Below, piece by piece: positions 45,324-55,227 of a stretch of 64,000 nt of DNA. Made by a program: the position numbers and the translations under genes. Location: contig NZ_CP150207.1 in the NCBI RefSeq assembly GCF_037969765.1, forward strand, positions 3,899,001-3,963,000, written 5' to 3'. The stretch comes from Paenibacillus sp. FSL W8-0186. Its GTDB lineage: Bacteria > Bacillota > Bacilli > Paenibacillales > Paenibacillaceae. The notes beneath the pieces were generated by a model, which was not told the origin of the DNA, did no database searches, and saw only the letters and a list, made by a program, of their open reading frames with translations. Within the stretch, counting starts at the first letter, position 1. Every line of letters starts with the position of its first letter.

Positions 45324-46481
45324 ATGATTAGCGAGCTTTTCAAAAAAAATATCCGCCAGTATGGCATGATTATCGCTCTTGTATTCATCACGGTCTTATT
45401 TCAAATTCTAACCGACGGCATTCTGCTGAAGCCGCTTAACGTAACCAACTTGATATTGCAAAACAGTTACATTCTCGTGCTGGCCATCGGGATGGTGCTG
45501 GTCATCATTACGGGTCATATCGACCTGTCGGTCGGCTCCATCGCGGCGTTCATCGGAGCCCTGGCGGCCATCATGATGGTCGATATGCAGCTGCCTCCCT
45601 TTCTCGCCGTTATCATATCCCTGGGCGTCGGGGCGCTAATCGGCGCATGGCAGGGCTTCTGGATCGCTTACGTGAGGATTCCCGCTTTTATCGTCACCTT
45701 GGCCGGGATGCTGCTGTTCCGTGGTCTAACCATGATTATTCTGAACGGCCAATCGATCTCGCCGTTTCCGAAGTCGTTCCAGAAGATCAGCTCCGGATTT
45801 TTGCCGGACTGGTTCGGAGGCGAGAGCATTCACATCCTGACGATCGTCCTTGGCGCCATCCTCTCCCTGCTCGTCATTTGGCAGGAATGGAAGGAGCGCC
45901 AGACACAAATCAAATACAATTTTGAGACTGCACCCATGTGGATTTTCCTTGCCAAAGTGATCTCCCTTGTCGCGATCGTCAACGTCTTTACCTATGTGCT
46001 CGCTACCTATAACGGGATTCCGAACATTCTCGTCATCCTGTTCGTGCTCATCGTCATCTACTCCTTCGTCATGAACCGGATGATCGCCGGACGCCATATT
46101 TACGCGCTGGGCGGCAACGAGAAAGCCGCCAAGCTGTCCGGGGTCAAGACGAAGAAAGTGACCTTCTGGGTTTTCGTCAATATGGGCGCGATGGCTGCGT
46201 TATCCGGACTCATCTTCGCCGCACGCCTCAACTCGGCAACGCCTAAAGCGGGCACGAATTTCGAGCTGGATGCGATCGCAGCCTGCTTCATCGGCGGCGC
46301 TTCTGCTTCCGGCGGCATCGGCACCGTCATCGGTGCAATTATCGGCGGCCTGGTCATGGGCGTCATGAACAACGGCATGTCCCTGATCGGCCTTGGGGTG
46401 GACTGGCAGCAAGGCATCAAAGGGCTTGTCCTGCTCCTGGCCGTAGCCTTTGACATCTATAACAAATCGAAAACGAATTAA
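45324..46481 (+). CDS. araH: Sugar ABC transporter permease (AraH/GguB)
   Basis: About 385 residues, with 9-10 predicted membrane segments and the family blocks GMVLVIITGHIDLSVGS and FIGGASASGGIGTVIGA. ATG 45324 is preferred because AAGGAG directly abuts the ATG two codons earlier. It is 10 bp after the ATPase gene. Forms the pore of the arabinose importer. Confidence 0.87.
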   Translation: MISELFKKNIRQYGMIIALVFITVLFQILTDGILLKPLNVTNLILQNSYILVLAIGMVLVIITGHIDLSVGSIAAFIGALAAIMMVDMQLPPFLAVIISLGVGALIGAWQGFWIAYVRIPAFIVTLAGMLLFRGLTMIILNGQSISPFPKSFQKISSGFLPDWFGGESIHILTIVLGAILSLLVIWQEWKERQTQIKYNFETAPMWIFLAKVISLVAIVNVFTYVLATYNGIPNILVILFVLIVIYSFVMNRMIAGRHIYALGGNEKAAKLSGVKTKKVTFWVFVNMGAMAALSGLIFAARLNSATPKAGTNFELDAIAACFIGGASASGGIGTVIGAIIGGLVMGVMNNGMSLIGLGVDWQQGIKGLVLLLAVAFDIYNKSKTN

Positions 46482-46521
46482 GTGCGATTTGCAGCCTGCA
46501 GGTGTGCAGTCCTCTGAAAAA

Positions 46522-46557
46522 GCTTCACTCTTTGTTAAAGAGTGGGGCCTTTTTTTT
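46522..46557 (+). terminator. Terminator of the araEGH-type operon
   Basis: A 12-bp stem (46522-46533 with 46537-46548, two G-U pairs) with a 3-nt loop, followed by eight U. Confidence 0.92.
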
Positions 46558-46609
46558 ATGCTACAATTGGATATATCTGGATAACCATTAGGGATAGCGG
46601 GGGATTCTT

Positions 46610-47176
46610 TTGTCGAACTCGACCATTACGAAGGGAGCCTTGGCCCATGCCTTGAAGCAAACCATGCAGGAGCTTCCCTTAAACAAGATTACTGTAAAGC
46701 AGCTCGTAAGCCGCTGCGGGGTGAATCGGCAAACGTTTTACTACCATTTTCAAGATATCTACGATTTGCTCGGTTGGATTTATGAGACGGAGGCCGTGGG
46801 CAACCTCGCCGAATATCGCAGTTACGATACGTGGACGCACGGGTTATATACGATTTTCGCCTATATTGAGAGCAATAAATCCTTCTGCCTGAACACCCTT
46901 CATTCCCTGGCTCGAAGTCAACTGGACTCCTACCTATATAATGTCACCTATGACCTGATGATGGGCGTCGTGGAGGAGGTAAGCCGCGGCATGCATGTTG
47001 CCGAAGAGAATAAGAAATTTCTCGCCAACTTCTATACGCTGGCCTTTACCGGGCTTGTCACTCAATGGATGCAGCAGGGAATGAAGGAAGAGCCGGCTTT
47101 GATCGTGGAACAATTAAGTGAACTGATGCAGGGCAATTTTGAACGGGCCTTGCAGCGTTATAGGCAGAAAATCTAG
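46610..47176 (+). CDS. TetR family regulator (DhaS-like)
   Basis: A 188-residue regulator. Helix-turn-helix near residues 26-47 (ITVKQLVSRCGVNRQTFYYHF), then an all-helical C-terminal part with FCLNTLHSLARSQLDSYLY, like the DhaS/TetR_C_8 group. TTG 46610 follows AGCGGGGG by about seven nt. It lies 144 bp ahead of the oleate hydratase gene on the same strand, and TetR genes are often found next to that gene, so it may control it. Confidence 0.82.
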   Translation: MSNSTITKGALAHALKQTMQELPLNKITVKQLVSRCGVNRQTFYYHFQDIYDLLGWIYETEAVGNLAEYRSYDTWTHGLYTIFAYIESNKSFCLNTLHSLARSQLDSYLYNVTYDLMMGVVEEVSRGMHVAEENKKFLANFYTLAFTGLVTQWMQQGMKEEPALIVEQLSELMQGNFERALQRYRQKI

Positions 47177-47320
47177 ACATTACCATGCACATGTCCAAAA
47201 ATGATACAGTACCCGCCGATTGTCGATTTTATATAAAAAAGAAATGCCGTACATTGAAATTGTCTTACTCTAGATGTGCTGTGGTTGTTATCAAAATCTA
47301 CGAAGGCGGGGATGAAGAGC

Positions 47321-48898
47321 ATGGGCACTTACAGTAACCAGGTGTATTTTGTCGGAGGAGGAATCGCTTCATTAGCTGGGGCGGCATTTCTGATCAGGGA
47401 TTGCGGCTTTCCAGGACGGCAGATTCATATTATCGAAGAGCTGAAGGTACTTGGAGGAAGCAACGACGGCGCAGGAGACCGTCTGCATGGCTATGTCATC
47501 CGGGGCGGCAGAATGCTGAACGATGAGACATATGAGAATTTATGGGACCTGCTGAGCTCGATCCCCTCTCTCGATGACCCCAGCCAATCGGTAAGGGATG
47601 AGATTATGGCCTTTGATACGGCGCATCCTACGCATTCCCGGGCCAGGCTTGTGAACAAGGATGGTGAAGTGGTGGATGCGGCCTCTATGGGATTTGACAT
47701 GGGGGATCGTATGGACATGGCCAAGCTCATCATCACACCGGAGGAGCAGTTAGGCCGGCTGCGGATTAACGAATGGTTTGGGGCTCATTTTTTCCAGACG
47801 AATTTCTGGTATATGTGGGCGACAACCTTCGCCTTTCAGCCCTGGCACAGCGCAGTCGAGCTCAAAAGGTACATGATCCGCTTCATGCATGAGTTTCCGC
47901 GGATTCATACGCTTGAAGGCGTCACGCGTACGCCTTATAACCAGTACGACTCGATCATTCTTCCGCTGCACCGGTATTTGCAGGAGCATGGTGTTGATTT
48001 TGAAATGAATTGCACGGTGACGGATTTGGATTTCCAAGCGGGGGATGGCATTACGGTGACACGCATGCACTATGTAAAGGATGGAGTGGAGCGTGCGCTG
48101 GATTTGACGGAGGAGGATTTGGTCATTGTCACGAACGGCTCGATGACGGAAAGTTCAAGTCTTGGGTCGATGACAGCCCCTCCACAGCTATACGGCAAAG
48201 GCAGCTCATGGCAGCTGTGGGATCGGATCGCGGCGAAAAAGCCAGGGCTGCTCGGTAATCCCGCTTCCTTTGATGATCACATCGATGAATCCAAATGGGA
48301 ATCGTTTACCGTCACCTGCCAGGGCTCCCGCTTCTTCGATCGGATGGAGAAGTTCTCGCGGAATAGAGCCGGAAGCGGAGCTCTGGTGACCTTTAAAGAT
48401 TCCAGCTGGTTCATGTCCATCGTGCTGGCTCATCAACCGCACTTCCGCAACCAGCCTGAGGATGTAAAAGTGTTCTGGGGTTATGGCTTGTATCCGGATC
48501 ATGTGGGGGACTATGTGAAAAAAAGAATGTGCGACTGCACCGGAGAGGAAATTTTAACGGAGCTGCTGCATCATTTGAAATTTGAAAATGAGTTGGATGA
48601 GCTTATCCGTTCCGCAAACTGTATTCCCTGCATGATGCCGTATATTACGGCGCAATTCATGCCCAGAACGCCCGGCGACCGGCCTCAGGTCGTTCCGGAA
48701 GGCTCAACGAACCTAGCTTTGATCGGTCAATTCTGTGAAATTCCTGATGACGTTGTTTTTACAGAGGAGTACTCCGTCAGGACAGCTAGAATCGCTGTCT
48801 ATCAACTGCTGGGAGTGAACAAACCAATCCAGCCGATCAACCGGTATCAATATGATATACGTACTTTGCTTCAGAGCGCCGCAGCCTCTTTCCGTTAG
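47321..48898 (+). CDS. ohyA: Oleate hydratase
   Basis: About 525 residues. FAD-dependent fatty-acid hydratase that adds water to the cis-9 double bond of oleate (10-hydroxystearate), a detoxification step against host or plant fatty acids. The FAD fingerprint is VGGGIASLAGAAFLIRDCG; GAGDRLHGYVIRGGRMLNDE and FQTNFWYMWATTFAFQPWHS are family blocks with the catalytic region. ATG 47321 lies nine nt past GGCGGGG. An ATG three codons earlier overlaps the ribosome site. It has no link to arabinose use. Confidence 0.9.
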   Translation: MGTYSNQVYFVGGGIASLAGAAFLIRDCGFPGRQIHIIEELKVLGGSNDGAGDRLHGYVIRGGRMLNDETYENLWDLLSSIPSLDDPSQSVRDEIMAFDTAHPTHSRARLVNKDGEVVDAASMGFDMGDRMDMAKLIITPEEQLGRLRINEWFGAHFFQTNFWYMWATTFAFQPWHSAVELKRYMIRFMHEFPRIHTLEGVTRTPYNQYDSIILPLHRYLQEHGVDFEMNCTVTDLDFQAGDGITVTRMHYVKDGVERALDLTEEDLVIVTNGSMTESSSLGSMTAPPQLYGKGSSWQLWDRIAAKKPGLLGNPASFDDHIDESKWESFTVTCQGSRFFDRMEKFSRNRAGSGALVTFKDSSWFMSIVLAHQPHFRNQPEDVKVFWGYGLYPDHVGDYVKKRMCDCTGEEILTELLHHLKFENELDELIRSANCIPCMMPYITAQFMPRTPGDRPQVVPEGSTNLALIGQFCEIPDDVVFTEEYSVRTARIAVYQLLGVNKPIQPINRYQYDIRTLLQSAAASFR

Positions 48899-48926
48899 AT
48901 TTCAGAGGATGGCTGAGGCAAATCTC

Positions 48927-48958
48927 AAGAAGCCGATTGCTTTAGGCGATCGGTTCTT
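48927..48958. terminator. Convergent terminator after oleate hydratase
   Basis: AAGAAGCCGATTGC and GGCGATCGGTTCTT form a stem with a bulge and UUUA loop, followed by UU. It overlaps the stop of the Spo0E-like gene. Confidence 0.65.
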
Positions 48959-49133
48959 TTCTCCGCAAATAATCATACATGACTTCATTATAGCGATTGA
49001 TCAGCCGGTCAAGTTCCATGGACTGCCTCAGCACCCGCGTATCCCGCAGGCCGTATTGCTCCGCAAGCTGCCCAAGCTGACGCCGTTCTTCTTCAATCCT
49101 ATGTTTAATATAATTGGATTTTAATTTCTGCAC
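48942..49133 (-). CDS. Spo0E-like aspartyl-phosphate phosphatase
   Basis: A 63-residue protein. Two helices with the motif RQSMELDRLINRYNEVM, which contains the SxELD core of the Spo0E family. These proteins remove phosphate from Spo0A-P and delay sporulation. GTG 49133 has AGGTGG eight nt upstream; a GTG four codons earlier overlaps it. Supports an endospore-forming host. Confidence 0.85.
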   Translation of the reverse strand: MQKLKSNYIKHRIEEERRQLGQLAEQYGLRDTRVLRQSMELDRLINRYNEVMYDYLRRKEPIA

Positions 49134-49217
49134 AAAAAACACCACCTAATGAATATATTAGTATAGGTTGACAAATATACCCATTATACGTTTTTCGATA
49201 ACTTTTATTTGATGCAT

Positions 49218-49254
49218 AAAGAGCCCGAAGCCTGCAAGGCCCCGGACTCTCTTT
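49218..49254 (-). terminator. Terminator of the DUF805 gene
   Basis: Nested stem (AAAGAG with CTCTTT, then CCG/CGG and GCCT/AGGC) about 67 bp past the DUF805 stop. U tract is short. Confidence 0.6.
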
Positions 49255-49320
49255 GTGTTCCATTCTTAAAACATATGTATAGATAGATAAAACTTAATTG
49301 GTATAGACAACTTAATTTTA

Positions 49321-49671
49321 TTAACTTTGAAGCTTAGGATTGGAACCATATTTATTGTCGCCTGGCTCGCTATCTTGGCACATGAACACAATTAGAACAA
49401 TCGCGCCAACTAGAGGAATAAAGCTTAGCAGAATCATCCAGCCGCTTCTTCCTGTATCATGCAATCTACGCATAGCTACCGCGAGACTTGGCAATAAAAC
49501 AGCCAAAGAATAAATGTAGGACAGAATTGTATCCAAGCCTATTAACCTACCGATAAAGCCAAGAACTAACGAAACAATCATGTTGAATAGAATAAACATC
49601 CAGTATTCTTTACGGCGCGCTCTCCCTTCAAATCCGACATAGTTTTTGAGAACCTTTAAATACCACTCCAC
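49321..49671 (-). CDS. DUF805 membrane protein
   Basis: A 116-residue protein with about three membrane segments. GFEGRARRKEYWMFILFN and AMRRLHDTGRSGWMILL are the DUF805 signatures, and it ends in the usual GDNKYGSNP. The start GTG 49671 has GAGGTGA five nt upstream; the longer frame has none. Function unknown; the gene stands alone. Confidence 0.85.
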   Translation of the reverse strand: MEWYLKVLKNYVGFEGRARRKEYWMFILFNMIVSLVLGFIGRLIGLDTILSYIYSLAVLLPSLAVAMRRLHDTGRSGWMILLSFIPLVGAIVLIVFMCQDSEPGDNKYGSNPKLQS

Positions 49672-49786
49672 TAACGTCACCTCATAAAAATAGTTTTGTT
49701 GCGACAATTCGCACAAGGATATATCGGTTTAATATATTGATTTTTTTATAGAAAACATACTATTTTTTTGCAAAATCAATGAAAGA

Positions 49787-49820
49787 AAGGATTGCCTGGG
49801 TTAAATCCCAAGCAATCCTT
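49787..49820 (-). terminator. Terminator of araDBM
   Basis: A 14-bp stem with one mismatch (49787-49800 with 49807-49820) and 6-nt loop, about 30 bp past the araM stop. The following U tract is interrupted (UUCUUUC). Confidence 0.75.
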
Positions 49821-49850
49821 CGTCACCACCTATTATAAGAATAAGCTAAA

Positions 49851-50981
49851 TCATGCCTCATTCAACGCTCGCAGCAAGGTGTGCCGATTGTAGCGAACCA
49901 GATGCGCCTCGCGAAGACTCTCCGTAAATAAATCTTCATCGACGCCAAGCTCTTCCAGCGTAGAAGGACCTCCAGCAAGAACGAGCAATTCCCGGATCCT
50001 GGATGCGGGCGGTACCTCGGCCAGCCATTCCCGAATCTGGTCACCGTGCTCAAGCAGCGCCTTCGGCTGCCGTCCCGGGAATTTGCCTTCGTCCACGGCC
50101 GCGTGATACAAGCTGGAAATTTCAGCACAGGCCACGCCAACCTTTGCCCCGTGTAGCAGTGCCCGATTTCCGCGGCGCAAATAGGCCATCTCCCAATGGT
50201 GAGATAAATGGTGCTCTGCGCCGGAAGCCGGATGAGATTGCCCGAACAGCAGCATCGCAATGCCTGATTCGATCAAGGCCGTCATCAGGATGCGAATCCC
50301 TTCCTCTGTCCGCTCTCCGATCTCCGCAGCATGCTGGATGCAGGATTTAAGCGCCTGCTCTGTAATGACTGCAGCCTGTTCGCTGTAAGGCTCTCCCCCC
50401 GTAAGGCGGGATACCTTCCAATCGAACAGAGAGGTATATTTGCCCAGCATATCCCCGAAACCAGCCGCTACCAGCGGCTGCGGCGCCTTCATTAGAACGT
50501 GCACATCGGCAAATATGGCAATCGGCGGAACAGCCGCCACCGTCTTCTTAATTCCGCGAATAATCAGCGGCGCTCCCGCCGAGGTAAAGCCGTCTACGGA
50601 AGGAGCCGTCGGAATGGATACAAACGGAATTCCCGTCTTATGACTCGCGAAACGTACGATATCATGGATCGTTCCGGCTCCAACAGCAATAAGCCCATCC
50701 GTGGTGCCAGGATCTACTTCAAGCAGCAGCTGCACAACAGCCTGCTCATCGGCGACGACATCGCCGGCCGCATTCGGCTCCAGAATACATAGCTTTGTCT
50801 TCAAGCCCTGGGATTGGAGACTCTCTTCCACGGCTTTCCCTGCCGCATCATAAGTATTCTGGTCGGCTACGATCACTAAGCGGTGCAGAATACGATCTCT
50901 TAGAAAAGAAGCTGCCTTATAGATCGCTCCGGTCTCCAGAACGATTTTCTCCAAATGGTCTATTTCCCGGGAATTATCCAT
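49851..50981 (-). CDS. araM: AraM, sn-glycerol-1-phosphate dehydrogenase
   Basis: A 376-residue NAD-linked metal enzyme that reduces dihydroxyacetone phosphate to glycerol-1-phosphate. VGAGTIHDIVRF, APSVDGFTSAGAP and GFGDMLGKYTSLFDW match AraM/EgsA, and GAEHHLSHHWE supplies His metal ligands. In B. subtilis araM lies in the arabinose operon without a role in arabinose breakdown. It starts 27 bp after araB and ends the operon. Confidence 0.9.
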   Translation of the reverse strand: MDNSREIDHLEKIVLETGAIYKAASFLRDRILHRLVIVADQNTYDAAGKAVEESLQSQGLKTKLCILEPNAAGDVVADEQAVVQLLLEVDPGTTDGLIAVGAGTIHDIVRFASHKTGIPFVSIPTAPSVDGFTSAGAPLIIRGIKKTVAAVPPIAIFADVHVLMKAPQPLVAAGFGDMLGKYTSLFDWKVSRLTGGEPYSEQAAVITEQALKSCIQHAAEIGERTEEGIRILMTALIESGIAMLLFGQSHPASGAEHHLSHHWEMAYLRRGNRALLHGAKVGVACAEISSLYHAAVDEGKFPGRQPKALLEHGDQIREWLAEVPPASRIRELLVLAGGPSTLEELGVDEDLFTESLREAHLVRYNRHTLLRALNEA

Positions 50982-51008
50982 GCAGAATTTACCTCCAGTC
51001 TGACGGCA

Positions 51009-52679
51009 TTACTCCGTAGATTTCTTGATGCTCTTGAGCCGCTTCATCACGTCGTTCTCGCCGCGGCCGAAATAATCATGCAGCTTGCTGTATTCCTGGT
51101 ATAGACGGTCATAGATTTCCACATTCTCCGGAATCGGCTTGAACGTCTCTTCTTTCACCCGGGCCATCCGCTCTGCCGCATCAAGAATCGTATCATAACC
51201 GCCAGCCTGTTTCCCGGCAGCTACCGCCGCAAACATCGCTGCACCAAGTGCCGGCGTCTGCTTGGAATCGGCAACGAAAATTTCGCGATTCGTAACATCC
51301 GCGTAAATCTGCATCAGCAGACGGTTCTTCTGCGGCAATCCGCCGCAAGCGTACAAGGCGTCAACCTCAACTCCATTGTTATGGAAAGCATCTACGATCT
51401 TACGGGTACCGAAGGCCGTAGCTTCGAGCAGGGTACGGTAAATTTCCTGCGGCTTGGTAAGCAACGTCATACCCAGAATCAGGCCGGTCAAATCTGTATC
51501 GACGAGAACAGACCGGTTGCCGTTCCACCAATCCAGCGCCAGTAATCCGGTTTGTCCCGGCTTATAGGCCGCGGCTTCCTTCTCAAGCCATTGATGGACG
51601 CCGATGCCTTCCTTGGCCGCCGCTTCTTTGACGTATCCTGGAACCGCCTCGTCTACGTACCATTCAAAAATATCGCCTACAGCCGACTGTCCCGCCTCAT
51701 ATCCATACAGCCCGGGGATGATGCCATCCTCAACGACGCCGCACATGCCTTCGACCTGCTTCTCTTCCGTGCCCAGCAGCATATGGCAAATCGAGGTGCC
51801 CATCGCCATCACAAGCTTGCCCGGCGTTACGACGCCGACAGCCGGCACTGCAGCATGAGCGTCTACGTTCCCGACGGCAACTGCAATGCCCGGCTTGAGG
51901 CCCATGATTTGCGCCATACGCTCAGTCAACCCGCCCGCATTCGTACCGAGCGGAATGACTTCACCGCGAAGCTTTGTCTCTGTAAGATTTTCCAGCCTTG
52001 GATCCAGCGCTTTGAAATATTCCTTGCTTGGATAGCCGTCCTGCTTATGCCAGATCGCTTTATAACCAGCCGTACAGCTGTTGCGGACGATGGTGCCCGT
52101 CATTTGCGAGATGACCCAATCTGTCGCCTCCAGGAACATATCTGTGCGCTCATAGATTTCGGGGGCTTCATCAAGGATTTGCCATACTTTGGCGATCATC
52201 CATTCGGATGAAATTTTACCGCCGTAACGCGGGAGAAACGCTTCTCCGCGCTCCGCTGCGATTTCATTGATCTTATCGGCTTCCGGCTGAGCGGCGTGAT
52301 GCTTCCATAGCTTCACCCAGCTGTGCGGATTATCGATGTATTTCGCATCGAAGCAGAGCGGCTGGCCCTGCTCGTCGATCGGCAGCATCGTGCATGCCGT
52401 AAAATCGATGCCAATTCCGATTACATCAGCCGGATCGATGCCAGACTCCCGGATAACCGCTGGCACAGATTTCCGCAGTACCTCCAGATAATCGTCAGGA
52501 TGCTGCAGCGCCCAGTCATGCTCAAGCTTGATACCGGAGCCCGGCAGCTGTTCGTCGATAACGTGATGCGGATAAGGGGTCACGTGATCCGCCACTTCGC
52601 GTCCGTCCGCTAAGTCGACCAGTACCGCGCGGCCCGATTGCGTACCGTAATCTACCCCGATGGTATACTTGTTAGCCAT
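51009..52679 (-). CDS. araB: Ribulokinase AraB
   Basis: A 556-residue FGGY kinase, phosphorylates L-ribulose to L-ribulose-5-phosphate. The opening [17 protein letters not shown] has the ATP-site pattern, [11 protein letters not shown] follows, and [12 protein letters not shown] and [20 protein letters not shown] mark the kinase core. Normal length for B. subtilis AraB. GGGAGG lies before ATG 52679. It is 27 bp after araD and 27 bp before araM. Confidence 0.95.
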   Translation of the reverse strand: MANKYTIGVDYGTQSGRAVLVDLADGREVADHVTPYPHHVIDEQLPGSGIKLEHDWALQHPDDYLEVLRKSVPAVIRESGIDPADVIGIGIDFTACTMLPIDEQGQPLCFDAKYIDNPHSWVKLWKHHAAQPEADKINEIAAERGEAFLPRYGGKISSEWMIAKVWQILDEAPEIYERTDMFLEATDWVISQMTGTIVRNSCTAGYKAIWHKQDGYPSKEYFKALDPRLENLTETKLRGEVIPLGTNAGGLTERMAQIMGLKPGIAVAVGNVDAHAAVPAVGVVTPGKLVMAMGTSICHMLLGTEEKQVEGMCGVVEDGIIPGLYGYEAGQSAVGDIFEWYVDEAVPGYVKEAAAKEGIGVHQWLEKEAAAYKPGQTGLLALDWWNGNRSVLVDTDLTGLILGMTLLTKPQEIYRTLLEATAFGTRKIVDAFHNNGVEVDALYACGGLPQKNRLLMQIYADVTNREIFVADSKQTPALGAAMFAAVAAGKQAGGYDTILDAAERMARVKEETFKPIPENVEIYDRLYQEYSKLHDYFGRGENDVMKRLKSIKKSTE

Positions 52680-52706
52680 TTGAAAAACCTCCCGTTCAAT
52701 AGCGCA

Positions 52707-53396
52707 TTATTTTTGTCCGTAATATGCCTTGGCTCCATGCTTGCGCAGGAAATGGCGGTCCAGCAGCGTCTGATCCATAGGTGCCGCCTCCGGGTTCAGC
52801 ATCAGCATGCGTGCCGCAATTTTCGCTACTTCCTCAAGAACAACCGCGTTATGAACCGCATTGTGGGCATCTTTTCCCCATACGAAGGGTGCATGGGCAT
52901 GCACCAATACACCTGGCACCTGGTTCGGGTCGATGTCCGCAAACCGTTCGACGATCACGTTCCCCGTCTCCAGTTCATAAGCCCCTTCGATTTCTTCCCG
53001 GGTCATCGGCCGGGTCACAGGAATTTCTCCGTAGAAATAATCGGCATGTGTCGTGCCGTAAGCTGGCAGCGCCTTTCCAGCCTGCGCCCAGCTTGTTCCC
53101 CAAGGTGAGTGAGTGTGCACGACCCCGCCGATATCCGGAAAAGACCGGTACAGCACCATATGGGTCGGAGTATCGGAGGATGGACGCAATTTGCCCTCGA
53201 CCACATTGCCCTCCAGATCCACGACGACCATATCTTCCGCTTTCAATTCCTCGTACGGCACGCCGCTTGGCTTTATGACGAACAGCCCGCTTTTACGATC
53301 AATGCCGCTGACGTTTCCCCATGTAAATGTAACCAGTCCGTGCTTCGGCAGTTCCAAATTAGCCTCCAGAACCTGCTGTTTAAGCGCCTCCAACAT
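52707..53396 (-). CDS. araD: L-ribulose-5-phosphate 4-epimerase AraD
   Basis: 229 residues, the same length as B. subtilis AraD. Class II aldolase fold: TWGNVSGID and KPSG for phosphate binding, zinc ligands in VVHTHSPW and [10 protein letters not shown], and [12 protein letters not shown]. Converts L-ribulose-5-phosphate to D-xylulose-5-phosphate. ATG 53396 has AAGGAG nine nt upstream; a start eight codons earlier has no site. First gene of araD-araB-araM; an AraR operator lies about 580 bp upstream. Confidence 0.95.
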   Translation of the reverse strand: MLEALKQQVLEANLELPKHGLVTFTWGNVSGIDRKSGLFVIKPSGVPYEELKAEDMVVVDLEGNVVEGKLRPSSDTPTHMVLYRSFPDIGGVVHTHSPWGTSWAQAGKALPAYGTTHADYFYGEIPVTRPMTREEIEGAYELETGNVIVERFADIDPNQVPGVLVHAHAPFVWGKDAHNAVHNAVVLEEVAKIAARMLMLNPEAAPMDQTLLDRHFLRKHGAKAYYGQK

Positions 53397-53973
53397 ATGC
53401 AGCCACTCCTTTCCTCTCATCGTAATTCTTTACGTTGCATATCTATTACAGATACCCTGTCCTGATTAGAAGGCAGATGCAGATCTACAACTAGATCTAT
53501 AAACAAGACAAGTATCCAATCCGATCAAACTGCAAACATCTAGTGTTAGATCAAACTACAAGATCAGTCAAATCAAGTTGTAAATATAGATCTAAGATGA
53601 ATTCGACTGAAAATTTGGGATGCAGTCAAGGAAACACATCCCATGAACCTGTATCATCCAAGGAATTTAGGAGGTACAGCTTCGTAGGAACAGTTTACGT
53701 ACTTACTCACAACATTTTTATCATTCAACTTAATAATAAATGGATTTATAGCCGTTAGTTTCTACGGTAAGAAAGGGAACATAAATTTAAATGGATTTAG
53801 TTATAAGAAGGAACATCGCCAATGATCGGACTAGATCCTTGATCTTAGGTGTATAAATCCATCTAATTCCCTAAAACAATGGTTTAGAGCCTAATTAGAT
53901 ACCTTCATTCCATTTAATACAGCACAGTTTGGTTGGTATATGCATATAAACATACAAGCTAAATCAAAACGTA
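53397..53973 (-). other. Long leader of araDBM
   Basis: About 577 bp between the AraR operator and the araD start, A/T-rich, with repeated AGATCTA/TAGATCT-like words near 53480-53610 and again near 53830. I recognise no known riboswitch or T-box and no supported gene. It is an unusually long leader for an ara operon. Confidence 0.4.
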
Positions 53974-53985
53974 TTGTACGTACAA
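53974..53985. promoter_or_regulatory. araO: AraR operator upstream of araDBM
   Basis: TTGTACGTACAA, a perfect 12-bp palindrome matching the AraR site of B. subtilis. The promoter it controls was not identified with confidence. Confidence 0.8.
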
Positions 53986-53993
53986 GTTATAGG

Positions 53994-54020
53994 CTAGAGC
54001 CCTGGGAAACGGACCCTAGC
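53994..54020 (-). terminator. Weak hairpin at the araR stop
   Basis: GCTAGGGTCC pairs with GGGCTCTAGC (two G-U pairs) around an 8-nt loop. The araR stop lies in the first arm. No U tract, so termination is uncertain. Confidence 0.35.
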
Positions 54021-55140
54021 TTTGCAATTCCACTTCTTGATTCGCCTGTTCTCTGTTATGCACGGATTCCCGCTCTACGATCTCCGGTTTAAAGACCGTG
54101 TCTTCAACCACCAGTCCCTGCTCAATCATCCCGATGAGCTGCCGGGCTGCCAGCTCGCCCATCTCCGTTTTCGGATGCGTCAGCGTCGTCAGCTTCGTCC
54201 CGGAAGCGAGCGCAAGAGATGAATCGTCAAAACCGACGACCGAAACGTCCTCCGGAACACGCAGGCTGCACTGTTGAATAGCCTCCATCAGAACGACCGC
54301 CAATTGATCGTTGTAGCACACAAAGGCGGTCGGCCGGCCTTCCTCATCCTGCTGTAGCAGCTGCACCGCTTGAGTGTACGGGACTCCGTCCTTCTCCTCC
54401 GTCGTGTAAGTTACTACTCGTTGGGGAGATACACTGATCCCGAACTCCCGATGCGCCGCGAGAAAACCTTTAAGGCGATTAACCCCTTGCAGGTCATCCC
54501 GTTTAAAGAACCCGACGATAGAGGTGTGTCCCTTCTCCAGCAGATGTCGTGCAGCCAAATAGCCGCCAAGCTCGTCATCCACCTTCAGGCAAGGACATTC
54601 CAGCTCGCGATACTTCTCATTGATCATCAGGTACGGAATGCCCTTCTCCTGCAGCGACAGAAAGTAGCTTAAGTTTGGATTGCCTTCCGCGCTCTTGGTG
54701 GGCTCGATGATGAGCCCGCTCAGCGGCTGGCTGGTCATCAGCTGCAGGCTTTCCATTTCCTTCTCTTTATTGTTATCCGTGCTCGATAGAAGAAGCCGGT
54801 ATCCTTTGCTTCGCAGCTCCGCCTCGGCGCCGCGGACGATATGCGGAAAGATATAGTCCGAAATGTATGTCGTGATGATCCCAATCGTCTTGACCTGCTC
54901 ACCCTCTCGGCGCAATGGGTTTCTCGCGAAGGTGCCTTTGCCTTGAATCCGCTCCAGCCACCCTTCCTTCTCCAATTCACCGAACGTCTGGCGCACCGTT
55001 TGCCGGCTAATGCCGAACTGTTCAGAAATCTCGTTCTCCGATGGGACCTGTTGTCCGGGCTGCAGCTTTCCCGTTTCAAACCATGACAACAGTTCATTTT
55101 TGAGCTGCATATATTTAGGAATCCGCCGATTACTCATCAT
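54016..55140 (-). CDS. araR: Arabinose repressor AraR (GntR/LacI chimera)
   Basis: A 374-residue repressor. N-terminal GntR winged helix (about 6-75: PSENEISEQFGISRQTVRQT and IQGKGTFA) joined to a LacI/GalR-type sugar-binding domain (about 85-365: IGIITTYISDYIFPHIVRG, FVCYNDQLA, VVGFDDSSLA). Arabinose releases it from DNA. Matching operators lie upstream of araA (two) and araD (one). It is on the same strand as araA, 87 bp downstream, so read-through from araA would link repressor level to induction. The second ATG (55137) has better ribosome spacing. Confidence 0.93.
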   Translation of the reverse strand: MMSNRRIPKYMQLKNELLSWFETGKLQPGQQVPSENEISEQFGISRQTVRQTFGELEKEGWLERIQGKGTFARNPLRREGEQVKTIGIITTYISDYIFPHIVRGAEAELRSKGYRLLLSSTDNNKEKEMESLQLMTSQPLSGLIIEPTKSAEGNPNLSYFLSLQEKGIPYLMINEKYRELECPCLKVDDELGGYLAARHLLEKGHTSIVGFFKRDDLQGVNRLKGFLAAHREFGISVSPQRVVTYTTEEKDGVPYTQAVQLLQQDEEGRPTAFVCYNDQLAVVLMEAIQQCSLRVPEDVSVVGFDDSSLALASGTKLTTLTHPKTEMGELAARQLIGMIEQGLVVEDTVFKPEIVERESVHNREQANQEVELQS

Positions 55141-55227
55141 TCACCTCAGCCAAATGCTCTTATTCTACCCGCTATTGTATCATAGGCCGGGGAACGCGCG
55201 GAAACAGGATCTCTCAGGCTTAGACCA

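Noticed and set aside
53543-53758. 71-codon plus-strand frame in the araDBM leader
   Set aside because: No ribosome site, on the strand opposite the operon and without a recognisable protein pattern.
53397-53973. T-box or known riboswitch in the araDBM leader
   Set aside because: I looked for a T-box core, an antiterminator and a terminator and found none; only repeated AGATCTA-like words remain.
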